Source: Rugamonas apoptosis
Lineage (GTDB): Bacteria; Pseudomonadota; Gammaproteobacteria; Burkholderiales; Burkholderiaceae_D
NCBI RefSeq assembly: GCF_014042355.1
Contig: NZ_JACEZU010000013.1
Span: 62,001 to 126,000, forward strand
DNA: 64,000 nt
Direction: 5' to 3'
Part shown: positions 55,369 through 63,669 of the stretch, one piece after another
Layout: each line of letters opens with the position of its first letter
Position numbering within the stretch: position 1 is the first letter of the stretch
Translations under genes and position numbers: made by a program
Notes under the pieces: generated by a model
Told to the model about the DNA's origin: nothing
Seen by the model: only the letters and a program-made list of their open reading frames with translations
The model's database searches: none

Positions 55369-57225
55369 ATGCATACCCCCGTCCCTCCCAGCCGCCTGAA
55401 CGCACCTTCCATCATCAGCGCCAGCTGCATCCTCGGCCTGCTGTACGCTGGCCGTCCCATGCTGCAACCGATCGTGCTGGCGGCGGTCCTGAGCCTGCTC
55501 GTCGCACCGCTGGTGCGCACCCTGAGCCAGTACGGCATACGGCGCGTGCCGGCCACGCTGACGGCGCTGCTGCTGGCCGGCGCCGCCGCTGCCGGCACCG
55601 GCGCCATCCTGGCCGCCCAGCTGGTCAGCGTCACGTCGGAACTGCCGCAGTACCAGGCCGCTCTGCTGCGCAAGGCCGAGCAGCTGCGCACGCGCGCCGA
55701 ACGGCCGCTGGCCTGGCTGGAGGCGGGCCTGAACCACGGCGCCGAGCTGGCGCCGGACACCGGCTCCGAGCAGCCGCTGCAGCCGGCCGGCGCTCACCAG
55801 CCCGTGCCGGTTGAAATCCGCCCGCCCCACCCCTCCACCGGCGATACGCTGGCGCGCCTGTTCTCGCTCGTGTGGGGCCCCATCGGCGAAGCCGGCCTGG
55901 TGCTGGTGCTGCTGCTGTTCATCCTGCTCGAACATGAATCGCTGCGGGACCGCCTGATCCGCCTGGCCGGACAAACGCAGACCAGCCGCACCGTGCGCGC
56001 GCTGGCCGATGCCGCCCATGGCGTGTCGCGTTTCTTCTTTTCCCAGTTCGTTGTCAACGCCGCCTTCGGGGTGGCCATCGGCCTGGCGCTGTGGGCCTTC
56101 GGTGTGCCCCACGCCATACTGTGGGGCGCGCTCAGTGCCCTGCTGCGCTTCGTTCCCTATCTGGGTGCGCTGGGCAGCGGCGCCATCATCACGGCATTCA
56201 CCGCCGCCATCGACCCCGGCTGGACCCTGACGCTCAGCTGCGCCGGCCTGTTCGCCATCGTCGAGCTGGTGGTCGCCAACCTGGTCGAGCCCAAGGTGTA
56301 CGGCCACAGCACCGGCATTTCGCCGCTGGCGGTGGTGATATCGGCGCTGTTCTGGGGCACGCTGTGGGGGCCGGTCGGCCTGCTCATCTCCACCCCACTC
56401 ACGGTCTGCCTGGTGGTCGCCGGCCGTCACGTGCGCGCGCTGGAACCACTTTCCATCCTGCTGGGAGAAGCGCCCAGCGTGACGGGCGCGCAGCGTTTCT
56501 TCCAGCGCGCCCTGTCCGGCGAAACGGGCGCCATCCTGCACGACGCGGCCGCCTACCTGCGGCGCGCCAGCTTCGCCCGCTATTGCGACCACATCCTGCT
56601 GCCCGGCCTGGCCCTGGCGGTGGCCGACCTGCGCACCGGCCAGATCGACACATTGCAGCAAGAACACATCCGCAGCACCATCGCCGACGTGGCCGAAAGC
56701 CTGGCGCCGTCGACCGCCACTGCCGGGCGCGCACGGCGCAGGCGCCACGTCTCGCTGCTCGACGCCAACGTCGGAGCCCACCTGCGCCAGCTGCGCGAAG
56801 CGCGTCTGGGGCGTTGGCAAGGCTCGCTGGACGTGCCGCAGCGCTCGATCGTGCTGTGCGCCGGCCTGGCGCTGGAACGCGACGACCTGGTCAGCGAGCT
56901 GCTGGCGCGGGCGCTGCGCGAAGCCGGTGTGGATGCCCGCAGCATCGCCCTGCCGCTACCCCACGAGGAACACGGGCCGGACAAGGCCAAGCTGGTCTCC
57001 ACCGTCTTCATCCCCTACCCGCTCGGCGACGTACTCGAGGCGTGGACCGAGGCCATGGCCAGGCTGCGCATGCTGCTGCCGCACGCGATCCTGGTCACGA
57101 TCCGCGCGCCGCAAGACGAGATGGCGGCGCCGGACCAGGCGGTGCAACCCCACGTGGACATGGTGTTGCGGTCGTTCGAGGAAGGGCTGGCCTTTGTCGC
57201 GCCGCAGCACCCGGCCAGCGCCTGA
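55369..57225 (+). CDS. AI-2E transporter family (PerM) membrane protein with C-terminal cytoplasmic extension
   Basis: 618 residues, against roughly 350 for the usual family member. The N-terminal ~375 residues contain about eight hydrophobic helices and the family's conserved second half (FFFSQFVVNAAFGVAIGLALW, GALSALLRFVPYLGALG, EPKVYGHSTGISPLAVVISA, GLLISTPLTVCLVV). The last ~240 residues are soluble, with a basic RARRRRH linker near 475 followed by an alternating alpha/beta region (SIVLCAGLALERDDLVSELLA). AI-2E family proteins are putative exporters or antiporters of varied substrates. A TGAC-N6-GTCA operator precedes it. The role in this regulon is unknown. Confidence 0.85.
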   Translation: MHTPVPPSRLNAPSIISASCILGLLYAGRPMLQPIVLAAVLSLLVAPLVRTLSQYGIRRVPATLTALLLAGAAAAGTGAILAAQLVSVTSELPQYQAALLRKAEQLRTRAERPLAWLEAGLNHGAELAPDTGSEQPLQPAGAHQPVPVEIRPPHPSTGDTLARLFSLVWGPIGEAGLVLVLLLFILLEHESLRDRLIRLAGQTQTSRTVRALADAAHGVSRFFFSQFVVNAAFGVAIGLALWAFGVPHAILWGALSALLRFVPYLGALGSGAIITAFTAAIDPGWTLTLSCAGLFAIVELVVANLVEPKVYGHSTGISPLAVVISALFWGTLWGPVGLLISTPLTVCLVVAGRHVRALEPLSILLGEAPSVTGAQRFFQRALSGETGAILHDAAAYLRRASFARYCDHILLPGLALAVADLRTGQIDTLQQEHIRSTIADVAESLAPSTATAGRARRRRHVSLLDANVGAHLRQLREARLGRWQGSLDVPQRSIVLCAGLALERDDLVSELLARALREAGVDARSIALPLPHEEHGPDKAKLVSTVFIPYPLGDVLEAWTEAMARLRMLLPHAILVTIRAPQDEMAAPDQAVQPHVDMVLRSFEEGLAFVAPQHPASA

Positions 57226-57229
57226 TTGA

Positions 57230-58255
57230 TCAGAACCCGGCCGGCACATACTCCTTGCGCAGCAGCGAGGCCACGCCTCGCCCCAGCTGGCCAAGGCGGC
57301 CGGCCAACGTCTGTCCTTCGAAATGGTGGCCCCAGGTGCTGATGCGGGTCCAGACCGCCGGGTCCCAGCTTGCCTCGTCCACTTCCAGCGGATTCCAGCC
57401 GAACTCGATGTCGAAACCGGATGGCGTGGCGACGTAGAAGGAAATGGCCTTGTCGTTCGCATGCTGGCCCACGCTCATGGCGATCGTCAGTCCCAGCGCG
57501 CGGCAGCGCTCCCAGGCCGCGCCCAGGTCGTCGAGCGTGGCCGCCTGCACCTCCAGGTGCTGGATGCGGGTGCGGATCGGGTCCAGCCTGATCTTCGGCG
57601 TGTAGACGAAGGCGATCGAATGGTGGCGCGGATTGAAGCGCATGAACTCGAACAGCATCGGCACGCCGCTGATGGTGTAGTGCACGTCGTCGGTATGGCG
57701 GATATCGAAGATCTCGCGCCAGAACTGCTTCATCTGGTCGGGCCGGCGGGTGGACATGGCCACGTGGCCGAAACCCTTGTCGCCGGTGATGAAGCCGCTG
57801 GTGGCCATGCGCGGCGGCGCGCCGACCAGGCGTGGCTGGTGATACAGTTCTATCGTCAGCCCCTTGGGACCGGTGAAATGCCAGAAGCGGTGCACGCCGC
57901 GCTGCTGCGCCGCCGCCGTGGTCGATTCCTTGACGTCGATGCCGCGCTTGGCCAGGCGTTTCAGCACGACCGCCAGCGCCTGCTCGTCGGCCAGTTCCAT
58001 CCCCAGCGCCTGCAGATCCTCCGACGGGCCGGGCACCACGATCAGCCGGCGCACATGGTCGTCCATCCGGGCCGACAGCGACTGGTCGGACTGGATCTCG
58101 GCCTGCATGCCGAGCGCCTCGCCCAGCAACAGCCGCCAGGCGTCGGTCTTGCGCGATTCGATCACCGCATAGCCCATCCTGACGCGGTTGAACACGCTGT
58201 CCCGCGCGGCCGCCATCACCTGCGCCTCCCCCATCTCTTGCAATTTGCACTCCAT
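57230..58255 (-). CDS. extradiol ring-cleavage dioxygenase (type I), paralogue
   Basis: 341 residues from the ATG at 58253-58255, with GGGAGA upstream. Two VOC domains carry by pattern the ligands His164 (GHVAMS), His233 (QHLEVQ) and Glu284 (DIEFGW) with catalytic His212 in RHHSIAF. It is strongly similar to the dioxygenase at 25712 throughout. It stands alone on the minus strand, converging with the AI-2E gene (stop codons 5 bp apart) and divergent from the molybdoenzyme genes. A TGAC/GTCA operator lies between. It may open the ring made by that molybdoenzyme, which is inference. Confidence 0.92.
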   Translation of the reverse strand: MECKLQEMGEAQVMAAARDSVFNRVRMGYAVIESRKTDAWRLLLGEALGMQAEIQSDQSLSARMDDHVRRLIVVPGPSEDLQALGMELADEQALAVVLKRLAKRGIDVKESTTAAAQQRGVHRFWHFTGPKGLTIELYHQPRLVGAPPRMATSGFITGDKGFGHVAMSTRRPDQMKQFWREIFDIRHTDDVHYTISGVPMLFEFMRFNPRHHSIAFVYTPKIRLDPIRTRIQHLEVQAATLDDLGAAWERCRALGLTIAMSVGQHANDKAISFYVATPSGFDIEFGWNPLEVDEASWDPAVWTRISTWGHHFEGQTLAGRLGQLGRGVASLLRKEYVPAGF

Positions 58256-58352
58256 GCCCGTCTCCCTCTCAGTGGTTGTTGTCTTGCGCCACATTGGCGC
58301 CCAGTTCTGTTGCTCCATCATCCGGAGCTTCCCAACGATTGAATCCTCTGTC

Positions 58353-58374
58353 ATACTGACTCATGCGTCAATAT
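58353..58374. promoter_or_regulatory. TGAC/GTCA operator between dioxygenase and molybdoenzyme genes
   Basis: ATACTGAC-N6-GTCAATAT, a near-perfect 8-6-8 repeat in the 229-bp gap between divergent genes, 98 bp from the dioxygenase start and 111 bp from the molybdoenzyme start. It could control both. Promoter boxes were not assigned with confidence. Confidence 0.65.
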
Positions 58375-58484
58375 GAATACATGACTCAAATCAACTAAGA
58401 CGGAAACCCGCACACCCTGCGAGCAGATGCAAAGCTGCCGTGTGCCGGGCGCGTTCGATGACAAACAAACATTTTGGAGACAAG

Positions 58485-61448
58485 ATGAAAAAACTCACCC
58501 TCAGGGTCATCCTCTATTCCCTGGCCCACGTGCTGCGCCTGACCGCCGCCCGCCATGCGGACATGGCGACGTTCATGCGCCGCCGCAATTGCGTGGCCCA
58601 GATCCAGCTGCGCGACGGCAGCATCGTGCGGCACTACATCTTCAAGGGCGGCAGAATCACGTCGCGCGCCGGCCTGCACCCCAAGCCGGATGTGACGATG
58701 ACGTTCCGCGACCTGGCCACGGCGCTCATGTTCATGGTGCCGCCCGTGCGCCAGGCCGACGTCGTCCATGCGGCCAAGACCTTCAAGGTGGTGGTCGATG
58801 GCCGCGACGAACTGGTGGTCTGGTTCATGCAGCTGCTGAACATGATCCAGAGCGCCGGCCTGCAGTCGGGCCGCAAGATGGCCGACGGCACCACGCGCTT
58901 TACCACCAACACCAACGGCGGCCCGCTGTTCGTGTTCGTCAAGGACGGCCGCATCGTGCGCACCACGCCGATCGACCTCGACGCCGACGACGCGCCCAGC
59001 TGGACGCTGCGGGCGCGCGGGCGCAGCTTCACGCCGCGCCGCCAGGCCACCGTCAGCGCCCACGCGCTGAGCCTGAAGTCGCTGGTGTATTCCGAGCGGC
59101 GCCTGCTCTATCCGATGAAACGGGTCGACTTCGACGTCAACGGCGAGCGCAACATCGCCAACCGCGGCATCTCGGACTATGTGCGCATCAGCTGGGACGA
59201 GGCGCTCGACATCGTGTCGGCCGAGATCAAGCGCATGAAGCGCCAGTACGGCCCCGGCGCCATGGCCATCTACCAGAGCTCGCACCATTCCTGGGGCAAC
59301 GTCGGCTACTACCTGAGCGCGATGCTGCGCTTTGGCAACCTGCTCGGCTTCACGCGGGTCCACCCCAATCCCGACTCATGGGAAGGCTGGTACTGGGGCG
59401 CCATGCACCACTTCGGCAACAGCCTGCGGGTGGGTAGCCCCGGCCCCTACGGCATAGCGGAAGACTGCCTCAAGCACGCCGAACTGCTGGTCTACTGGTC
59501 GAGCGATCCCGAGAAGACCAGCGGCGCCTATGCCGGTTCCGAGGGCACGGAACGGCGCCTGTGGACCCGCGATCTCGGCATCCCGACGGTACACATCGAC
59601 CCCGTGTTCAATGCCACCGCCCAGCTGTTGGGCGGCAAGTGGATCGCGCCGCGCCCCGCCACCGATCCGGCGCTGGCGCAGGCCATCATGTACGTGTGGG
59701 TGCAGGAAGACCTGTACGACAAGGAATACGTGCGCACCCGCACCACCGGCTTCGACGAGTGGCGCGATTACCTGCTGGGCACAGAGGACGGCATTGCCAA
59801 GACGCCGGAATGGCAGGAGCCCGAGACGGGCGTGCCGGCCGCCACGGTGCGGGCGCTGGCGCGCCTATGGGGCACGCGCAAGACCCACCTGATGCCGGGC
59901 GGCGCGGGCCTGGGCGGCGCCGGCCGCAACGCCACCGGCGGCCAGTGGGCGCGCTGCATGATCATGATGATGGCAATGCAGGGCTGGGGCAAGCCGGGCA
60001 GCAATCTCGGCGGCATGCAGATCGGCACGCCGCTCGACTTTTCCTTCTACTTCCCGGGCTATGCGGATGGCGGCATTTCGGGCGAATTGAACTGGACCGC
60101 CTCGGCGCTCTACAACTACACGCGCATGCCGCACGTGCTGACGGCCAATCCGGTCAAGCAGATGATCCCGCGCCAGCGCTTCCCGGAAGCCATCGTCAAC
60201 GGCCATTGCGAAGGCCACCTGTGGGACGGCATGACGCTGGAGGCGCAATTTGCGCCGTACAGCTATCCGATGGCGGGCTACTCTAAGGTGCACATGCTGT
60301 ACCGCTATGGCGGCTCGTCGTTCGGCACCATCGCCCGCTCCGGGCGCTTCGTGGAAGCCTACCGCCATCCGTCGCTGGAGTTCGTCGTCAACCAGTCGAT
60401 CTGGTTCGAAGGCGAGGCCAAGTTCGCCGACGTGATCCTGCCGGCCTGCACCTCGCTGGAACGCTGGGACATCGGCGAATGGGCCGGCGCCGGCGGCTAC
60501 GCCCACGACTCGCAAGCGCAGCTCAACCACCGCATGCTGGTGATGCAGCACAAGTGCATCGAGCCGCTGGGCGAATCGAAGTCCGACTACCAGATCTTCC
60601 TCGACATCCTCAGCCGCATGGGGCTGGGCGCCGTGTTCTCGGAAGGATGCAGCGATTTCGACTGGTGCAAGCGGGTGTTCGACTCGTCCGACCTGCCGAA
60701 GAAAATCTCATGGAAGAAGTTCCTGGAGAAAGGCTACTACGTGGTGCCGCCGCCCGAATCGGAAGCGCTGCATGCGCCAACCTACTTCCGCTGGTACGCC
60801 GAAGGGCGCAAGAAGGACGCGCCCGAGCCGAGTCCCCTGCCGTCGCAGTATGCCGAGGAGTTCGGCATGGGCCTGCAAACCCAGTCCGGCAAGATCGAAT
60901 TCGTGCCCGAGAGCCTGAAACGCAACTGTCCCGACAGCGAGGAGCGGCCGCCGCTGAACCGCTACATCCCGTCATGGGAAGGCTTGCAGACCAAGGAACT
61001 GGTGGCGCGCTTCCCGCTGCAGATGGTGTCGTCGCACTCGCGCTACAGCTTCCACACCCACCACGACGGCAAGGACGGCTTCCTCAATGCCGTGGCCGAA
61101 CACCGGGTGCGCGTGAACGGCTATCCCTACTGGGTCATCAACCTGAACCCGGAGGACGCCCGCCGGCGCGGCATCAGCCAGCACGACCTGGTGCGCATCT
61201 ACAACGACCGGGGCGCCGTCATCTGCGTGGCGGACCTGCTGCCGGCCGTGCGGCCCGGCGTGATCAAGGGCTACGAGTCGAGCGCCGAAGTGGAGTTCAT
61301 CCAGACTTCCAAGGGCATGGTGGACCGCGGCGGCTGCCTGAACCTGCTGACGTCGGACCGCCGCATGATGAAAGGCACGGAAGCCATGGCGACGTCGTGC
61401 CTGGTCGAAGTGGAACGCTGGGATGAGGCGGGCTTTGCCGCCGCGTGA
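58485..61448 (+). CDS. SCP2-like domain fused to pyrogallol-transhydroxylase-like molybdopterin oxidoreductase, large subunit
   Basis: 987 residues from an ATG with GGAG 5 bp upstream. Residues 1 to about 130 resemble an SCP2 sterol/lipid-carrier domain (QLRDGSIVRHYIFKGGRI, KPDVTMTFRDLATAL, FKVVVDGRDELVVWFMQLL). From about residue 138 it follows the large subunit of pyrogallol-phloroglucinol transhydroxylase closely: GGPLFVFVKDGRIVR, SSHHSWGNVGYY, NPDSWEGWYWGAMHHFG, YWSSDPEKTSGAYAG (where family members carry the Mo-ligand Ser), and VVNQSIWFEGEAKFADVILP. No N-terminal [4Fe-4S] Cys motif and no twin-arginine signal are seen, as in that branch. It needs bis-MGD. Its small subunit follows at 14 bp. 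Related enzymes transhydroxylate or dehydroxylate polyphenols; the substrate here is unknown, possibly lipophilic. Confidence 0.85.
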   Translation: MKKLTLRVILYSLAHVLRLTAARHADMATFMRRRNCVAQIQLRDGSIVRHYIFKGGRITSRAGLHPKPDVTMTFRDLATALMFMVPPVRQADVVHAAKTFKVVVDGRDELVVWFMQLLNMIQSAGLQSGRKMADGTTRFTTNTNGGPLFVFVKDGRIVRTTPIDLDADDAPSWTLRARGRSFTPRRQATVSAHALSLKSLVYSERRLLYPMKRVDFDVNGERNIANRGISDYVRISWDEALDIVSAEIKRMKRQYGPGAMAIYQSSHHSWGNVGYYLSAMLRFGNLLGFTRVHPNPDSWEGWYWGAMHHFGNSLRVGSPGPYGIAEDCLKHAELLVYWSSDPEKTSGAYAGSEGTERRLWTRDLGIPTVHIDPVFNATAQLLGGKWIAPRPATDPALAQAIMYVWVQEDLYDKEYVRTRTTGFDEWRDYLLGTEDGIAKTPEWQEPETGVPAATVRALARLWGTRKTHLMPGGAGLGGAGRNATGGQWARCMIMMMAMQGWGKPGSNLGGMQIGTPLDFSFYFPGYADGGISGELNWTASALYNYTRMPHVLTANPVKQMIPRQRFPEAIVNGHCEGHLWDGMTLEAQFAPYSYPMAGYSKVHMLYRYGGSSFGTIARSGRFVEAYRHPSLEFVVNQSIWFEGEAKFADVILPACTSLERWDIGEWAGAGGYAHDSQAQLNHRMLVMQHKCIEPLGESKSDYQIFLDILSRMGLGAVFSEGCSDFDWCKRVFDSSDLPKKISWKKFLEKGYYVVPPPESEALHAPTYFRWYAEGRKKDAPEPSPLPSQYAEEFGMGLQTQSGKIEFVPESLKRNCPDSEERPPLNRYIPSWEGLQTKELVARFPLQMVSSHSRYSFHTHHDGKDGFLNAVAEHRVRVNGYPYWVINLNPEDARRRGISQHDLVRIYNDRGAVICVADLLPAVRPGVIKGYESSAEVEFIQTSKGMVDRGGCLNLLTSDRRMMKGTEAMATSCLVEVERWDEAGFAAA

Positions 61449-61462
61449 TAAGGAGAACGATG

Positions 61463-62329
61463 ATGGAAAAATGGAATCTGGTGGTCGACGTGGCCCAATG
61501 CAACAACTGCGCCAACTGCACCCTGGCGTCGCTGGACGAGCACGTCGGCAACGACTTCCCCGGCTACGCGGCGGCCCAGAGCAAGGACGCCAAGCCGCTG
61601 ATCGACATCCGCCGCAACGTGCGGGGAACGGACGAGCATATGGACATCTCCTACATGCCGACCATGTGCAACCACTGCGACCGTCCGCGCTGCGCGGAAG
61701 GGGCGGACGGCGCGGTTGTCAAGCGCGCGGATGGCATCGTGCTGATCGATCCGTACAAGGCCAAGGGGCGCCGCGACCTGGTCGGCAAATGCCCGCACGG
61801 TGCGATCCAGTGGAATGAAGAACAGCAGCTGCCGCAGATCTGGATCTTCGACGCCCACCTGCTCGACGCGGGCTGGCAGGAGCCGCGCTGCCAGCAAGCT
61901 TGCCCGACCGGTGCGTTCCGGGCGCTGAAGGTCAGCGATGAGCATATGCAGGCGCTGGTACGTGAGGAAAAGCTGGAAGTTTCCCGGGCCGACCTCGGCA
62001 CCGCGCCGCGCGTCTATTACAAGAACCTGCAGCGCATGAACCGGCGCTTCATCGCTGGCAGCGTGGTCACGATGAATGGCGGCACGCAGGACTGCCTGCC
62101 AGGATGCACCGTGACGCTGCTGCTGAACGGTGCGCAAGTGGCGCGAACGCTGACCGACTGGTTCGGCGATTTCAAAATCGACGGGCTACCCGACCAATCG
62201 CTGTCCTACACGCTCGTACTTGAGCATGCAGAGCATGCGTCGGTACAGATGACGGTGCAGACGGATACTGGCGGCACAAGCATTGATATTGTGGCGCTCA
62301 TTCCAGCTGCGATTCAGGCGGCAGCCTGA
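61463..62329 (+). CDS. transhydroxylase-like molybdoenzyme iron-sulfur small subunit with transthyretin-like C domain
   Basis: 288 residues from the second of two adjacent ATGs, 7 bp after GGAG. The N-terminal ~180 residues are a ferredoxin-type Fe-S subunit with Cys13, 16, 19; Cys69, 72, 77; Cys110; and Cys143, 147. The C-terminal ~95 residues (RVYYKNLQRMNRRFIAGSVV, then GCTVTLLLNGAQVARTLTDWFGDFKIDGL) form a prealbumin/carboxypeptidase-regulatory-like beta domain. This order is that of the transhydroxylase small subunit. Compared with that protein three cysteines are missing: positions 23 (Ser), 127 (Trp) and 130 (Asp), all ligands of one cluster. It pairs with the upstream large subunit. 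Confidence 0.86.
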   Translation: MEKWNLVVDVAQCNNCANCTLASLDEHVGNDFPGYAAAQSKDAKPLIDIRRNVRGTDEHMDISYMPTMCNHCDRPRCAEGADGAVVKRADGIVLIDPYKAKGRRDLVGKCPHGAIQWNEEQQLPQIWIFDAHLLDAGWQEPRCQQACPTGAFRALKVSDEHMQALVREEKLEVSRADLGTAPRVYYKNLQRMNRRFIAGSVVTMNGGTQDCLPGCTVTLLLNGAQVARTLTDWFGDFKIDGLPDQSLSYTLVLEHAEHASVQMTVQTDTGGTSIDIVALIPAAIQAAA

Positions 62330-62413
62330 GCGAACCGCGCTGGACATCAGAACGACTTTTGGTTCGAGCCGAACCGAAGTGGCCTGCCCCGGCAAGCAGT
62401 CCGTTTCATGGGG

Positions 62414-62445
62414 TGGTTAACCACACCAATTTGTGTGGTTAACCA
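62414..62445. repeat. near-perfect 32-bp palindrome
   Basis: 13-bp arms TGGTTAACCACAC and GTGTGGTTAACCA flank a CAATTT centre, so only one pair in the whole 32 bp mismatches. Each arm itself holds the palindrome TGGTTAACCA. There is no T-run, so it is not a standard terminator. It lies between two convergent transcription units (the molybdoenzyme and the RES-Xre pair). A shorter hairpin, GGTTCG-AGC-CGAACC, lies at 62361-62375. Confidence 0.85.
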
Positions 62446-62575
62446 GCCGGGTGACGCAGCAAAAAATGCGCTAAGCACTTGATTAGGCCATCTTGTTTGT
62501 AGTGGCTTATGATTCTGTTTTCTTGCTCCGATTTGCTGGGTCCCCAGGGCCGCCACCACCAAGCCCCGGGCCGCG

Positions 62576-63049
62576 CTAGACGCGATGGTCGTAGACGAAT
62601 TGCCGAACGCGTTCGGTCGTGATCAAGGCCGCGTCGGGATGGGCCGGATTGATCAGCACATTGTCTTCTTCGTTGATGATCACCGACGGCACCACCAGCA
62701 GCGCAGAAGCACGTCCCGCCAACCAGGCCGAGCCAATCGAACGCGAGATCATGCCTTCGGGAACCACATTCCAGCCGACCGGCAACGGACGGAGGGTGAC
62801 CACGCGCGCCGCCCACACCGCGTCCGGCACGTCGATGCGCACCAGGGTACGGTTCCACGGCAGCAGCATCCCTTTGCCGAAGTGGGCGCGGGTTTCCCAG
62901 GCCGCCAGCGAAATCGATGTAGCAGCGTAGGTCACATGCTCGCCCGCGTTGTTCCATCGCGACCCGCCGCTGGCGGCTCCCTTGCCGGCCATGTCTTCCG
63001 CTGTATAGCTGGTGGTGTCCGAGGCGATGCGCCACAGGCTGACTGTCAT
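62576..63049 (-). CDS. RES-domain toxin
   Basis: 157 residues of the RES family, NAD-degrading toxins of type II systems. Conserved points are LWRIAS with the Arg near residue 7, GGSRWNNAGEHVTYAATS, LAAWETRAHF with the catalytic Glu, and the C-terminal VVPSVIINEEDNVLINPAHPD. Its ATG overlaps the stop of the Xre-type gene by 4 bp, the usual antitoxin-first arrangement. It would deplete NAD+ in the cytoplasm when not bound by the antitoxin. Confidence 0.93.
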   Translation of the reverse strand: MTVSLWRIASDTTSYTAEDMAGKGAASGGSRWNNAGEHVTYAATSISLAAWETRAHFGKGMLLPWNRTLVRIDVPDAVWAARVVTLRPLPVGWNVVPEGMISRSIGSAWLAGRASALLVVPSVIINEEDNVLINPAHPDAALITTERVRQFVYDHRV

Positions 63050-63669
63050 GCTGCCAGCCCGCCGCGCATGCGCTCCAGTACCTGCTCAACCGCGCGTTGC
63101 CCTTCCGGATTGCGTAACATGGCGGCCGGCGTCTTGTTCCCCAGTTCAGGCAGCTTTTCATGGACCCAGCGCGCAAACCAGCCTTCCAGGTCAAAGGTTT
63201 TCATCTGCTCCGGGTCACCGCTCTCGTCGAGCATCCTGCGCAAGGTGGCCAGCAGGCGCAGGTAGGCCATGATGCGATGTCCCGCAACGTCAGGCAGCGG
63301 CTTGTTGGCGGCTTCGTTGCGCACAAAGGTAGTCTGCGACACCCCAGCCAGGCCCATGATCACGGAAGCCGGTTCGCCGGTTGCCTTGGCGATCAGCTTG
63401 ACAATGTCGGTTGGCACCCCGGCTTCCACCGCGTCGTACAGCTGAACGCCTGGCGCCTCGCGCACCCGCTCCACCAGCGCCCTGAGCTGGTGGAGCGGGG
63501 TTTTCCCGACACTGCCGGCCTGGCCCATTTGTTTGGCCCACAGAGAATGTATCTTGCGTGCAGCGGGTTGCGTGCGCTCCGCTACGCCCTTGGCTGCCAG
63601 TTTCCCCACTGCTCGCCGGCTCCGGTGCGGCACATTCATTTCACTCGCTGCGGCCATACCATCACCCAT
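63046..63669 (-). CDS. Xre/MbcA/ParS-type antitoxin
   Basis: Up to 207 residues; ATGs at 63669, 63657 and 63639 are all possible because none has a strong ribosome site. The middle has a helix-turn-helix (PTDIVKLIAKATGEPASVIM, then GVSQTTFVRNEAANKPL) and the C-terminal part, HRIMAYLRLLATLRRMLDES ... FDLEGWFARWVHEKLPELG, is the toxin-binding domain of RES-associated antitoxins. It should bind RES, block its active site and repress its own promoter. A TTGAGT-N17-TACCAT promoter is visible on the minus strand just upstream. Confidence 0.9.
   Translation of the reverse strand: MGDGMAAASEMNVPHRSRRAVGKLAAKGVAERTQPAARKIHSLWAKQMGQAGSVGKTPLHQLRALVERVREAPGVQLYDAVEAGVPTDIVKLIAKATGEPASVIMGLAGVSQTTFVRNEAANKPLPDVAGHRIMAYLRLLATLRRMLDESGDPEQMKTFDLEGWFARWVHEKLPELGNKTPAAMLRNPEGQRAVEQVLERMRGGLAA

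Noticed and set aside
58485..61448. Annotation as formate dehydrogenase or arsenate reductase
   Set aside because: No N-terminal Fe-S cysteine motif or selenocysteine is visible and the sequence follows the transhydroxylase branch throughout.
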